Origin: Glandiceps talaboti
Taxonomy: Eukaryota > Hemichordata > Enteropneusta > Spengelidae
NCBI RefSeq assembly: GCF_964340395.1
Contig: NC_135569.1
Coordinates: 5,476,040 to 5,540,039, forward strand
Direction of reading: 5' to 3'
Length of the DNA stretch: 64,000 nucleotides
The stretch's first letter is position 1. Each line of letters begins with the position of its first letter. Below the pieces are notes generated by a model. That model worked only from the letters and a program-made list of their open reading frames with translations. It was not told the origin of the DNA and did no database searches. This document shows, one piece after another, positions 1 to 18,708 of the stretch. A program made the position numbers and the translations under genes.

Positions 1-5594
<5,594 letters not shown>

Positions 5595-6659
5595 ATCACC
5601 AGTCTCTACGCCTGCAATGGAAGTACTAGTAACAAGTACCACATAGTAGAAGAAGTTGGATATTTCTGATTTGAGCAAAACTTCCTTCTTCACATGTTTA
5701 ATATTAGATGGAAAGGCAGGTAGATGAGCACACCCTTAGGAGTTACAGGATGACAAGAAACTACACAAACATTAATCAACGAACATAAAGACAATGGTTT
5801 ATTTATTCCAAGCTTCTACCGACAGACTCATGTTCTACAATACATGCACAATGGGTTTCCAAACTCAACAATCATGGCTGCGCATACTCTGCAGTCGTCT
5901 CACTTGTAGTCTAGTTCGTATATGGTATCGTTACATTACACGTACCTTCACTCACTTTTGTGTTCATTGAAGGATTTTGACCAGACGTGGTTTAGTTAGA
6001 TAGAGACCAAGTTGGCATCCAGACTATCCAGACATTGTTTCTACTGGTATGATCATTATCATGATAAGTGTCTCATGTATCATGATTAGAATCTAACGTA
6101 CATACCCTTTGTACTTTTTACAATTATCAAGGCAAGTGCTATGAGCAAAATCATATTCCATATAGTAAAGAGGTAAATACTATTAGATTCTTTGCCATAT
6201 GTAAAAAAAAACTGAAAAAAAAACATCTGCTAGTATGATCTAGAAAGTAATTCTAAAATGTTGTTTTGAAAAATTTCATTTTGGAATTTTATTTAGGCAC
6301 TTACATCTTCTTAAGCTAACTGTCCCTCCGCTAAACACATTATATATATATATAAATTATTAACTGTTTTAGCAAGTGGTGAACATTACCTCTAAGAATG
6401 TGATAACTGTACCCGTGTAAAAGTACAAGATTAGTTGAGTTTATAAGTCCTTTGTCAGAAATGAAAATATTTATATAACACCTTGATAAAATTATTCTTT
6501 TATAATGTTGATGTCAATGCATGCATTCCATGATGTCACATTACAATTGCCTTCTGGTATAATTGTAGATTGGCATTCCCAGATATTTTTCGATACGTAA
6601 GGAGAATTACGTCATCGGATCGCTTATATGTTATATCTTCATACCAGGTTGAGTTTAGT

Positions 6660-6888
6660 CAATAGGGAACTTGCAATCCAGACTGAGCATGCTCAGACGC
6701 AAAGGACTATGGGGTTATCTGTGGTTATTGTAATACCTAATCAGGAGCTACCGATAAAATAAACCTCCCACAATGGTCAGGGTGCCTATGAATTAATCAT
6801 TTGTGGTTACAAACAATGTAACATTATTGTTTACAATACTATATGATTAGTATTTATTATCACATTTCCCATGATGCAACATTCAACA
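6660..6888. mobile_element. MITE family A, right end missing
   Basis: The left terminus CAATAGGGAACTTGCAA is intact, and the body closely matches the full copies at 35528-35782 and 57739-57992 (shared core AGACGCAAAGGACTATGG). Similarity stops at about 6888, before the right terminal inverted repeat, so this copy is truncated. It has no coding capacity. Confidence 0.85.
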
Positions 6889-8427
6889 CGTATGCATCTA
6901 TTCCGATGTCATTCATAGACATCCTGTCAAATTAGTTCTTTAGGAGGTCCTAGTAAGTATCTATTTGTTAAAATTTGATTTAATCACAGACCCTCCACCC
7001 ACGTCTATGATTCAATACGGGCACAATAAGGTCAAAATTCAATACGGATACTGGATGAACTTTGAACTCACAATGAGTCACAGATATACCTAAAAATAAC
7101 TATACCTTTCACGTGGATTCGAAGAATCATGAATATTCGAAGTTCATAGAACATCGCGGTCCATCCGTTTCATGAATACCCAAATGAAGGCATTCCCACA
7201 ATTGTTTTCTGCCCAGTACAATAGCAGGTGGGGCTTTGAACTTGGCGGAACTCTAAACCAACGTCAAAGACATTTTCTTTGACTCATGTTCTTGTACTGA
7301 GAGTAATTCTGGTACCATTAATGCCAGTATCATCAAATCAACGAGATGTGGAATCCTTTAGAAGAGCGCCACAGGCGGCGAAGTTTTCATCACTTTGTAA
7401 TTACAATGGAAACCAACTGCAGGAGTAGAAATAAATCGTCGTTTGGTGCGGGAAAAATCTTACTAATATTGCTACATTTTATCGTCTGGTTTAATAAATG
7501 TTAATCAACGTTACCCCATGTTCTTGTCTCATTAGATAAAATAAGAAGTACAGTTGTTACATTTGCATTGACATGACTGAAAAAAGTAAAACATTGTTAC
7601 ATTGTTACAATGTATATGAGCGGTCGACGATCTGCTAAGATAATGGTAGCTCACACAACGAAAATGTAAAAAATTCAGTGAGATTTTTGTCACGCTACGT
7701 GATGCATTTCCCTCGTCCTTGAGCGTGATATTTGAAATAGTTGTAGCGACAATCCATTCAATCACTGTTCTACTTATCGCGCGGGCCCTCTACTAACTAG
7801 TAGCAAGCAATACCCATACTGTATTAAAGCAGTTGTTGAAGTCGAAAAAGAAACAAATTGATACGGTCGAGAGAACCCAGTTTTCTACGAGGCAGTGAAG
7901 GTAATTGTTTCCAGTCTACTGTCTCGGATATCGGTAATGATTATAAACCATGGAGCATGCATGTTCAATCATGTGACATTTGTCAGTCGAAAAAAATACA
8001 TTTTACAAATCTAATGACGCAATCATTCACGGTAAAAATTACGTCATCGGGGAAAGATATTATGTCATCGAAAATGACGATGACCATCGAAACATTGTCG
8101 AAATCACATTTAAGAAATGTGTCAGCACCATATACGGGAGAGGTCGTATTACGAATGTTTCTAAGTTTATAGTGAGTGTATACTACCGCGTACTTAGGAT
8201 GATGGCCTCAGCTGCTCTTAGGGAGGAGGCCCGGGTATTGGCAAATTTTAGCAGCCAATGGGTGTTTGTTTTCCGGGGTTCGTTTAATTTCTGCTAGCAA
8301 AGTTTACTTGTCAATGTATCTTCTGATCAATGCTAGTAGAATGAACTAAAGGATGACTTCAAATGGTTTCAATGTGAAACAAAAAATACAGACGCTGAGA
8401 AAAGTCTAGACCGTTATAATCATTTAA

Positions 8428-8502
8428 TACAACAACAACAACAACAACAACAACAACGACGACGACGACGAAAACAACAACAACAACAACAACAACATCA
8501 TC

Positions 8503-8572
<70 letters not shown>
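8428..8572. repeat. Trinucleotide composite (CAA)n-(CGA)n-(CAA)n-(AAT)n-(CAA)n
   Basis: Uninterrupted trinucleotide runs change motif while keeping the triplet register. Poly-Val/Leu/Ile open frames on the minus strand are artefacts of this tract. Confidence 0.97.
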
Positions 8573-8899
8573 GTATTGGTAAGATAGGAGAGGGACAGAG
8601 AAAATGGCGCGTGTACATTTATAAACAAAGAAATAAACAAATAAAAACAAAAATTGTTAGCGAACTTTAAAAAAATGGAATATAGTTCACGGGAATATAA
8701 TATTATTGTATTGTATTGTACCAAGCTCTATCCGTTCTCCAAGTATGCCACAGTATGCATATTACTCGTTGTCATGGTAGCATAGTTTTAAGACAGTAAT
8801 AGTATGTTACGTTTTTTCCCCCTCACGAACAATTCTTTTTATAACGCCGACGAATTGTTATAATTTGAGGAACTCCGTCGTATTATGTAAATTAACGAG

Positions 8900-8946
8900 C
8901 GGGACTTTCCCGAAAAAAACCCGGAAGTCACGCGGCGACTTCTGAA
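8900..8946 (+). promoter_or_regulatory. Candidate promoter-proximal ETS-type site
   Basis: The sequence CCCGGAAGT at 8920-8928 matches the ETS/GABP core often found just upstream of TATA-less animal transcription start sites. It lies 18 bp before the ATG of the candidate first exon at 8947 in a locally GC-richer patch. No TATA box is seen. This is inference from motif and position only. Confidence 0.3.
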
Positions 8947-9206
8947 ATGCGCCAGCTAGTGGTCACTAATTGTCACATGTGTGTATATACGTTGAGCGAA
9001 GTTTCACTTTTACCAATGCCTGAATACAGAGTGGCACCGACTTTACTCCCAACCAAGGAGAAACGGTCGAAGATTCCGACAACACCCCCGGAGCTCAGCC
9101 CAATGTTTCCCGAGAAACTTTCACCACCAGTCGTCGCTACGATTCCGGGTCACCCAGTGTTGGTATCACCCGGTCCACCACCGACGCCAACAGCTGAGTC
9201 CAACTC
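8947..9206 (+). CDS. Candidate first coding exon of an unrecognised gene (Pro/Thr/Ser-rich), ends at a splice donor
   Basis: The frame opens with ATG at 8947. A second in-frame ATG near 9016 begins MPEYRVAPTLLP and may be the true start. It stays open to a good donor (CTC|GTAAGT, GT at 9207). The encoded peptide is rich in Pro with Ser/Thr-Pro sites (TTPPELSPMFPEKLSPP), like the disordered N-terminus of a regulatory protein. The exon would end in phase 2. GC content and absence of simple repeat make it stand out from its surroundings. I recognise no domain and no downstream exon in the window, so it may belong to a gene with a very long first intron, or be chance. Confidence 0.4.
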
Positions 9207-9864
9207 GTAAGTGAATACCCCTACTTGTTACCGTGCACACGATAGTTAATCTATCATGATCAGTTATCACGCACAACTTATGAATTATACGAGTGGTATT
9301 TTCATTACTTAATTGCAAAAAATTCGAAGGTCGATTGTTAGATCTGACAAACGCGATTCAGTCATTTTTTTTACTTGACTACATTTCGATTTTCAACAAT
9401 GCGGACCAACTTAGCGTGACCTGAGCACTTTCGCCACTGTGTGAGCTACACATGGCAAGCAACAAGGAAGTACGTACAAAAACGAAATTTTTCGGTGTTT
9501 TTAACAAGGTTATAGGGGTCCCCTTTGTCTACAACAAATATACTGTTTTATAATATTAGGTCATAATTTTACCCGTACTTTATTTATAAGTTATTGTTCT
9601 GATAAATCAAAATCCACAGACCGAGCAATGTTACTTCCGTGTACGCATGGTGAACTCTGGACAGGTTATTAATACATTTAATGGTCTGAGTTAATACTCA
9701 GAAATTCCGAACAACACTAAGTCCTTAGGTAACAACCAAAAATACCGTACATGTATACCGTACATGATAAGATATGGCCATTCACTGTTTGTAGACACCT
9801 GTGGAGTCGCGTCCGATTATTCGGTATAGGCCTAGCTGTACGGTTTCGTTTGAAAAGCCTGCGA

Positions 9865-9935
9865 AACAAGGACAGGACGCGTTCGAACCCGCTCAGCTCC
9901 CCTGGTTAGCCACGCCGCGTCGCTGTCAATAGACT
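9865..9935 (-). repeat. Possible degenerate tRNA-derived fragment
   Basis: The minus strand reads CGTGGCTAACCAGGGGAGC followed closely by GCGGGTTCGAACGCGTCC, resembling pol III box A and box B. The A-B spacing is shorter than in a tRNA and no cloverleaf folds, so this is at best a SINE head remnant. Confidence 0.25.
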
Positions 9936-10445
9936 CGGCATTTTTCTCACAAGTGGGCGTATCAAGGAACAAATACAAACCGTGTACATAGCTAAAGAGA
10001 ACGACATACCGCCACAAAATTCGACTTGAACCTGGGTTAAAAATAAATATTTATCAACAAATATGAGAGTCAAATTGTTTGCGTCGAAATCTAGAACGCT
10101 GTCATAATTAATGTATTTTATGATATATTCAATCAAAACTGCTTGAAAAAAGCCCACCGAAGTGCCAAACTAGTCTAAGATACAAGTCGTCTGTACCCAT
10201 TTACTGCTGGTCTTATATTTACTACGACATTACGTGTAATGTTTTCTGGGTCGATACACTTCCAAAAGCGGAATTGGGAAGTTGTGGTTGTCATTTAATG
10301 TCAACCTTACTCGTCAAATAGCATCAATTATCTTAATAATCAACCGACTGAAACACATACTGGTACGGTGCAAGCGCACTTGCAGAAAAGCACATACTGC
10401 TTTCATCTGGCCGCTTCGTATAAAGTTATGACCTGTGTAAAGTTG

Positions 10446-10743
10446 ACAACACAACACAACACAACACAACACAACACAACACAACACAACACAACACAAC
10501 GAAACACCACACCACACCACACCACACCACACAACACAACACAACACAACACAACACAACACAGCACAGCACAGCACAACAACACAACACAACACAACAC
10601 AACACAACACCACACCACACCACACAACACAACACAACACAACACAGCACAGCACAGCACAACAACACAACACAACACAACACAACACAACACAATACAA
10701 CACAACACAACACAACACAACACAACACAACACAACACAACAC
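10446..10743. repeat. Pentanucleotide array (AACAC)n with variant blocks
   Basis: About 300 bp of AACAC repeat is interrupted by ACACC and GCACA variant blocks. The succession (ACACC)n, (AACAC)n, (AGCAC)3, CAACAAC occurs twice (about 10505-10600 and 10605-10680), showing a segmental duplication inside the array. Cys/Val-rich open frames here are spurious. Confidence 0.95.
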
Positions 10744-11834
10744 TACATGCACAACTATGCTAGCTTTCTTTCGCTTTTCTTATGTTTTCCAATATATATA
10801 TACACACCATAGCGTGTTCTAAAAATGCGAAATTATGAAATTTTGAATAAAATATCCATAGAAACGTAAACGAATTTATAGGGTACAAAGTATAGTAAAA
10901 CGAATCGCTATTTTTATAACCCCTCCTACTTCATGAAACTCATAAATAAAACTGTTACAATGAAATCGTTGCGTAGATATAAATTCATCTCATATGTTGT
11001 AAACTTCAGCAACCAAGAGTAGCACTTGAAAGTTTAACGTCACATCGAACGAAATCAGAAATCTCAGCCATGCCCATAAATCTCGAGCTCGGTATGGACT
11101 TCCAGCAAGTCAAGAATTTAAAATTAGAATTAAAATTTCTACCCTACAAAGGAATCCAGTTAACCTAAAACAAAACCTGAGGCTCGTTTTGTCGTCTGCT
11201 CGACAGAAATGTTATCAGAACTTTGCCATTATGTTATTGTTTGGCTCAACAAAAACTTAGATACATTATGTTACTTTGTAATCATTGTACAGATGTACAT
11301 TACCTAAACTCGAACACAGAAGTTGTAGCAATGTTGGTACAGATTGTTGTCGCGCTAGGCAATACAATGTAGCAATTTTAGAAATATTTTTGTTGCGGCA
11401 GACCCTGACCTGTTTCAGATAAACTTATTTCTACTGTAGTTGCGGAGAAGTATGGCACAAAATATCACTTTTCTGTAAACAATAGACTATTGATCCTAAA
11501 GCAAAAACGAAAGTCAGTGACAAACTGTGCTCATTTATTTAAGGAAAGGAAGTAAAATTAAGTACACACTATTTGCTTTCAGTTTTCATGGTAAGCTGTA
11601 ACATATTTGATGGGATTCTTACGATGTTTTCAAACTCAGTTTTTAAGAGACAATCTTGTGTTACTTGAATATCACTTACAGCAACTGCTATTTTGAGTGC
11701 AATGCTGTGGTAGAAAATTAGAAGTAGGTAGAGTTGAACCAGAGGTCATCAGCACTGACATTAGTTTTAGTTCTGGTAACTAAAGTTTTGTAAAACCGTA
11801 TAAGTTTATGTGCAAATTACCAAACATTTATAAA

Positions 11835-11962
11835 CTGATGTGCCTTGATTCGTGATCGACTTAGTAAGTAGAAGCGATCATCGAATGAAAGTATCAGCTG
11901 ATGTGCCTTGATTCGTGATCGACTTAGTAAGTAGAAGCGATCATCGAATGAAAGTATCAGCT
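11835..11962. repeat. 63-bp unit duplicated in perfect tandem
   Basis: Two copies of a 63-bp unit beginning CTGATGTGCCTTGATTCG lie head to tail (11835-11897, 11898-11960) with no difference that I can see. The unit is not simple-sequence, so this is a recent local duplication. Confidence 0.9.
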
Positions 11963-12910
11963 AACGACGTAGTGTGCCAGTAATCATGGTATGACCTGTG
12001 CAGTGAATTCGATACATGTACGTAGTTGCTTTGAGCACTAGTCCTTGTAAGTTATCAGCATCATTCAATATGATAAAAACGGTAATCGAATAATCTGCTA
12101 TTGACCTATGAAACTACACAAAATGGCTAGAAATCTTATTTTTAAGTCGCCATCAGATCTCTGTATGTTCATTCGGAGCATGTCAACGTATTTATTTGGA
12201 TTCCATATTTCAGTCAAAGGCACGGTGATGCCAAAATATCGGAAATGTTAATGTGTCCCGGTCATTAGTTGCATCATACCAGTCAATGGTAACAGCAACA
12301 AAAACAAATGAACAACAACCACAATTGTGACAAATACAAAGTTTATAACTAACACGAACAATAACAAAAAGAATGACTAAAACAACGACAACATTGATAA
12401 ATACAACAAAACAACATATACAAATGTTTCTCTTATCACACAGAACTAGAAAACAGCAACGATATTACAACGATTTATACTAAGAACGAGTTTATGCATA
12501 TCCCGGGTCACGCAGGAATGTGTGTACAAAAAACACCAATCAACGCTTCCGTATATTGTTACTTCCTCAAATTTTAAGTTGAACAAATCCTTCTCAATTA
12601 ATTTGTCAATTCTGAATTCGTTGGAAATGGTTTTATCGTGATGATTTGGGAAGCCATCTGTAGAAAGTAGATGCAAAACCGAAACTCGGCTAATTTCATC
12701 TGATGTGATGTCGAACTATGAGTTCCACTAAATGATGATATCATTGATGTGTCGTCTTCACTGATAAAACATGCCTAAAGTTTCCACATCATATTTGATA
12801 TCCTGTTCAAGTTTCGAACCGGGTATGACTGTGTGATTTATTTGTTATATAGATTTATGTTTCATAGCGATATGAATACTCGCTGTCCGGCTTAGCTGAT
12901 ACTTCTGTTT

Positions 12911-13100
<190 letters not shown>

Positions 13101-13904
13101 CTGTCTATGTTTGTTTATCTAGATAGCACGCGCACGATACATTACACATCTTTTAGATCAAATCATTTTCTCCATTACTGGAAAATAAAATTATAAATTT
13201 GACAGAAAATGCACACAAAAAATGATGATGGCGAATAAATGTAGTTTAAATATGCAGACCAAATAGCTTATACAATACCACACATTTAAATCTAGATTAT
13301 GTTGAAATGTTGAACTAATAACCATTAAAGAAAAGAGGTAGGCGGGTTGTCTGTTCGCCTGTAACGTCACAAAGCGTTTTTAGTGACATTTAAATCGCGA
13401 TATCATGGTACAGATATCATGGTACCTATAGGTTATCTTTGGTATCGATGCGGTTTAGAGATGAGTTTTGTCATTTGGTAATAAATACTCTCTGATCTAT
13501 GTTTCGATTTCAGTATCTTAAAGGACAATGTATAAATCTAACAGTGTATTTTCAATAACGTCATCGCAACGTCGGTCTGTTTGTGTGTGTATTGACTTGT
13601 CGCCAACAGTCCTTAATTTACATAACACGCGTGTTTTCCAGGAACTTTCGACGTTATTTCCCCACGTTTGTATCACGTGTATTACTTAAGTTTCTTATTT
13701 TCTATGTAAGCTGTGGGCGATAACATTACACAGTTACAATATACTATAAAATAGGTTTAATCGTATGCTGTGAGAGAGACTAGGTGTGGCTAGTACACTT
13801 GGAGACATAATCTTTTTATTTACAGAAATATAAATGTGTAAAGCTACGGTGTAATAATAAAAACAAGTACATGATATTAGGAAACGGGGATTAGAGGTAG
13901 TTGA

Positions 13905-14253
13905 TGTCACACTGTTGGTTAAGAATAGTGCTTTCCACTCTGTGCGCGCTCAAAGCACTTTACAATTATTACCCCTGGCATGGATTTAGAGCGGCGTAAC
14001 GGCCCTTTCTACTTCCTCAACTCCCTGGGGATTATACAACTCATTGCAGCCTCTATACGTGCATAGGATTAAAGCATTCATACTGCAACCTCTATCCTAC
14101 CAGGTTCCCAATTATACAGCAGGATTGACTCGGCACTGTCTTGGTTCAATTTTTTCCCAAGGACTGTAGGAACAAACGGCAGCGACGGGAATCAAATTTG
14201 CAACCTGCAGATCGCAAACCAGTCACTCTAACCATTGACCATCATGACTCCTC
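13905..14253 (-). mobile_element. tRNA-derived SINE with 8-bp target-site duplication
   Basis: Read on the minus strand, the 5' end has a tRNA-like head: box A-like TGGTCAATGGTTAGAG and, about 40 bp on, box B-like TTTGATTCCC. This is followed by a body whose 3' part includes AAAGTGCTTTGAGCGCGC. The 8-mer GTAGTTGA lies directly outside both ends (13897-13904 and 14254-14261), as expected for a target-site duplication from LINE-mediated insertion. Box B is degenerate, so transcription is unlikely today. Confidence 0.65.
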
Positions 14254-14589
14254 GTAGTTGACTAGCAACTAATCAAGTCCAACCCCTGTAAACACACATT
14301 TCCCTAATTTAAACAAAATACGATATATTCGCTTTCGAAACGTTTAAAAACACTTACCAGCTGCCATACACAGACACAATCACATGTTGACATCTGAAAG
14401 ACAAAAGAAAGAAGAAAATTATCGTCTACTGGTGACGAGTAAAACTACAGATATTTTTTAAAAACAATTTCTCATTTTGAATATTAGCTTGCTGCTATCG
14501 ATTGGTACGTTAATCCAAGTCACAAACATGAAGTTTGTTTTTATCTGGTTATCACACACGATGCAACACAACTCATAACATGTACAAGT

Positions 14590-14870
14590 CAAGGTATTGT
14601 CTTTGAACAATATGGATTATATACCTTAGTCGTTCTAAGGTCACGCGGACAGATCTACGTCATGGTAAAGAGGTGCTCGAAATATGAGTCAAAACGCTCC
14701 AAAATACAGTCATTTGTCGCGATTTTTCATAAATTATTCTTCAGGCGGTATAATTATATTATTCCCCAATATTTGTCTCCATTCGGCTTGAAAATACTCG
14801 AGACCTGCGGGTTCTCAATACTCGTCTAGCGACTTGTAGTAACACTGACAAGGCCCCTTAGCTCACTCGT
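14590..14870. repeat. Interspersed repeat family C, copy 1
   Basis: Shares TGGATTATATACC, AAATATGAGTCAAAACG, GATTTTTCAT and the block ending TCTAGCGACTTGTAGTAACA with copies at about 45640-45885, 56725-57050 and 57095-57190. It has no coding potential and looks like an old non-autonomous element; its termini are not resolved. Confidence 0.75.
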
Positions 14871-15273
14871 ATTCTTTGTCTGACGAAGATAAATATTGCA
14901 GGGAATAATATCAAATTGTCGACGTCAACCGAAAACATGGATACAGTTTCAAAAAAACTTTACAACATTGCTATATATAGACGTCACTGTTATAAAAGTA
15001 ACTTATGAAGAAATCGTAATTGTGGTAATGTTGTCAAAAACTCACTTTGGTTTTTACGAGAACTATAGTGGCCGAGTCTCTACCTTTCAAAACTGTACTT
15101 ATACATCGATTTTTATTGTGTCATATGTTAATCGTTTAAAATAAGAAATTAAACATTTATGATGTTACAAAAACTTTCAATTTACCTCGACAATAAGCTT
15201 TGGAATAACTTGTTAAACTAGTATGTGTATTGAATAGGCAGCGAGCTAGCTAAATAAATGGACTAACAAACAA

Positions 15274-15420
<147 letters not shown>

Positions 15421-16121
15421 AAATAAATGACTCACTACAGACTCGACTCACCTATTCTTAGATATTTGTAAAAGTTTGAAAAAAAATATGCATTTTGCAC
15501 AATTTATGTACTTAACCAGACTATTCATCCCAAAGAATTCGAAGACTTACGCTCATTAAGAAAGCATTGGATTTTTAATCCGGTATAAGTCTGGTGGGTT
15601 CTCCAATGACAATATATAAAAACAATATTTCAAAAAAATGGTGCAGTGTTCCAATCTACATGAAACTTTACAGCTACAGGGGCCAATATGAATATGTGTC
15701 TGATGCCTAGTTTTGTCACCACCAGTTATGCATTTGATCATGTTGTCTTGTCAAAGATAAGGTGCTTGGTTGTCGCGAGTTTAGACACTTTGTGTACAGG
15801 TAAAATGTGGCCATGGAAGTTTTTATGTGTTTATATTACAGCTCCAGTAAAATGTAAACAAATAAGCTAATGGCGGCCGCACCTCTCGGGGTATACCTCT
15901 GGTTGTCGCTAATAGTATACGGGTGATGTCTTCCCCTAAGTTGTGCTTATTCTCTTTGTTTCTCAGGTAGTGTCAACGGAACACCTGCGAGATTCTTTTT
16001 TTTTACCATGCTTCAGGTTGTTCTTACAAGAACGTTCAGTATTGTGAGTAGTTTAGTTCGACTGTTAACTATTTCATTTTTCTAATTAAATAATTGAGCA
16101 TTCTTCGGCATCAGGAGTGTT

Positions 16122-16123
16122 TC

Positions 16124-16161
<38 letters not shown>
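16122..16161. repeat. (CAA)13 microsatellite
   Basis: Pure CAA run preceded by TTT; no coding context. Confidence 0.97.
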
Positions 16162-16596
16162 AACATAACGGTTTTGAATGTTTCTAACTAAAATGCGTCC
16201 ACCCGATCACAATTTCCCTTTTCAAAGTGTCAACAGTCCAACGAAACCAAACCTGGAAAATGTACACAGGGTCTGTCAGACAAAAAATAAATCTTAATTA
16301 TCTAACGACATATTTGTTATTTGTGGTAGGCCTTACAGGCTGAGAAAGAGTGTTTTTGTTTGAAGATAAGGAAAACACGACCCGATACTCTGTGCTGGTC
16401 ATTTCAGAGGTCACAAGGTCATGCCTAATCGACCGGTAATTGTCAGTTGAGAGTGAATGTTGTGCGGGGGCTCAACGAATGACAATGCTTCTTTATTCGC
16501 TGGTTCGTCGTCTTTATTCAAAGTGAAAGTATATTTTTCATAAAATTGCATCACTATATCATATATGACGGGGACAACAAAGTTTGTTATAGATAA

Positions 16597-16770
16597 ACCG
16601 ACCAACCAACCATCCAACCAACCATGTACCGGCCAATCAACCAACATACCAACCAACCAACCATGTACCGATCGACCAACCAACCAACCAACCAACCAAC
16701 CAACCGACCGACCGACCGACCGACCGACCGACCAACCAACCAACCAACCAACCAACCAACCAACCAACCA
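16597..16770. repeat. (CAAC)n/(CGAC)n imperfect tetranucleotide array
   Basis: Imperfect CAAC units with a CGAC block at about 16704-16731. Thr/Asn/Gln-Pro open frames are artefacts of the array. Confidence 0.95.
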
Positions 16771-18310
16771 TGAATGCATACGTTCTACCAACCCGTGTCG
16801 ACAGCGTCATAGATATTATAAGCTGTGAAAATATTTATATTTGCACTCCAGCTGATTACCGTTTGATTTGCAATTTTAAAAGCTCATAAGAAGACACGTG
16901 ATTCTCCGAAAATTTTCAATCTGGCCCACAACTTACATGCTGGCTGCAGGTGACAAATTTTAACAAATTGATGGCATGGATTGATTCATATTTGTTCACA
17001 GTTGTAGTGAACAAACACAACTAATTTGAGCTTCAAATATGTATATATAACATATAGGAACTGAGACTGAAAAAAATCATCACTGTTTGCGCAATGTGGA
17101 GCGCAAACAACGACGAAGTCTACGTATGAGCTAAAATGCGTGTCACAAAATTTGATAGGCATTGCAAATTCAAAAATGAGTTCTTTCTTTCTGTCTTGTT
17201 TTAAAAAAAAATCACGGTTGCGGTCGTTAATACATTGTATTACTGCCAACGTCTTTCTATTTGATGCTGAAACCGTGCCATTTTGATATCCCGCGCCGTT
17301 GTCCAAAACATGGCCGTCAAATTCTTCTGTCACGGTATAATTGAATTATGAATAAAAGTTGTAGAGCTCACACATGCATAAATGTGGACTTCTCTTGACC
17401 TAGCAACAAGAATGTAAATTAGTTCCTATATTTTCCTCGTTTAGTTTAGTTACAAGAGAATGAGTTTACCCTGACTTGGCTTTAATAACGTAAAGACGCA
17501 ATTGTTTTAATATCAGTTCGTCAACCAACTAACATGAACGAAAAATACGAACGATACTTCAGAGAGTTGCTTCGCCACGTGCACATTCTTTAGTCAATGC
17601 AAATCTGTCGACTTATGATATGGTCGAACGAAGTAACCTGGATGTCCAATAAAACTGGTGAATTTCATGTTAGCTAAAATCACAACGACATGTTGATTGT
17701 CTCAGATTTTGAAAAAAACAACATCTCCGTGAATACCAGCTTCTTAATGCAGGTAGTAGTGGACAGACACCTGTTCGATCCAAGATGGCGTCGTTTGCTG
17801 TCTGCACATGGTGTCGTACACGATCTTCTAATGAACATCAGAATTCAAAACTATGGCGTAACGGGTCTCGTACAATTCAAGTGAGCTAGTAGATAAGAGC
17901 TTAGTTATTTTGCGTCATTTTGAAACCCTATGTCGAAATTTTCCTAAATGTACTCCAGTCTCGACTTATTTTCTATTTTTCACATCTGGTGTCAACGAAT
18001 GAGTCACGAGGTGTATATTCAAGCGAATCATTTGTTTGTCAAACGCTCGATTTTCATCTCGCTAAACACATATACAACAACGTTTTGGCATAAATGAACT
18101 TTCACGTCATGATACGCCCCCTGTACTTTTAAAAACGTCTTCTGCTATCCAACCAAAATGTGTCCTCGCTACTTCGACTAGTATTAGCTGTAATAAACAA
18201 TTCATATCTGCAGGGCATGCATACGAAGTTCTTTCACTGGACCCACGCACACGTATATGTACACGACGAAAGTTTTGGTGCTCGCTGTCTACAATCGAGA
18301 GATTTTATTT

Positions 18311-18539
18311 TCCATCAGCGATTTATTGTCACGACAGTGACAGTTTGTTTCATGACTGACGAATATATGACATGTAAAACAAATTATTAGTTGTCATAAT
18401 TTATTGTGTTTTTAAGTTATTACGAGTGGAATCTTAAAACCAGCAATAAATTATGACAGCTAATACTTTGTTTTACATGTCATATTCGTCAGCCGTAAAA
18501 TAAACTGCCACTGCGCCGTGAGAACAAATCGCTGAAGGA
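18311..18539. mobile_element. Fold-back (palindromic MITE-like) element
   Basis: Arms of about 96 bp (18311-18406 and 18444-18539) are inverted copies, by eye about 85% identical (both contain GACATGTAAAACAAA in one orientation), around a 37-bp loop. No coding capacity; typical of a fold-back or palindrome-type non-autonomous transposon. Confidence 0.75.
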
Positions 18540-18661
18540 AAAAGTTCGCACATGATACACACTGATTTGTCTATAGTGGTAGATCAGTACAGTCCATGAT
18601 AAAACTTTAGTAAAATATAATGTCTAGACATTTTTGCATCTGATTTCAACTGGCGCATGCG

Positions 18662-18708
18662 GAGAAACTCGGTGGTTTTTTTTGGTGATCAATGACGCCG
18701 AGTTTCTC
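18662..18708. repeat. Short hairpin, 11-bp perfect stem
   Basis: GAGAAACTCGG (18662-18672) pairs with CCGAGTTTCTC (18698-18708) across a 25-bp loop containing a T8 run. Confidence 0.6.

Larger units (their letters stand above)
5595..8946. other. Intergenic region between the 7TM receptor and the 8947 exon
   Basis: No gene is supported. It holds the receptor's 3' UTR (no convincing nearby AATAAA), a truncated MITE (6660-6888), a copy of the dispersed motif GCTACATTTTATCGTCTG at about 7471-7488, and a (CAA)/(CGA)/(AAT) microsatellite (8428-8572). Open frames at 7858-8297 lack coding character that I can recognise. Confidence 0.6.

Noticed and set aside
16986-17333. 115-codon minus-strand open frame whose start (GHVLDNGAGYQNG) recalls actin-related proteins
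   Set aside because: The similarity stops after a few residues, no following actin motif is present, and no splice donor fits there.
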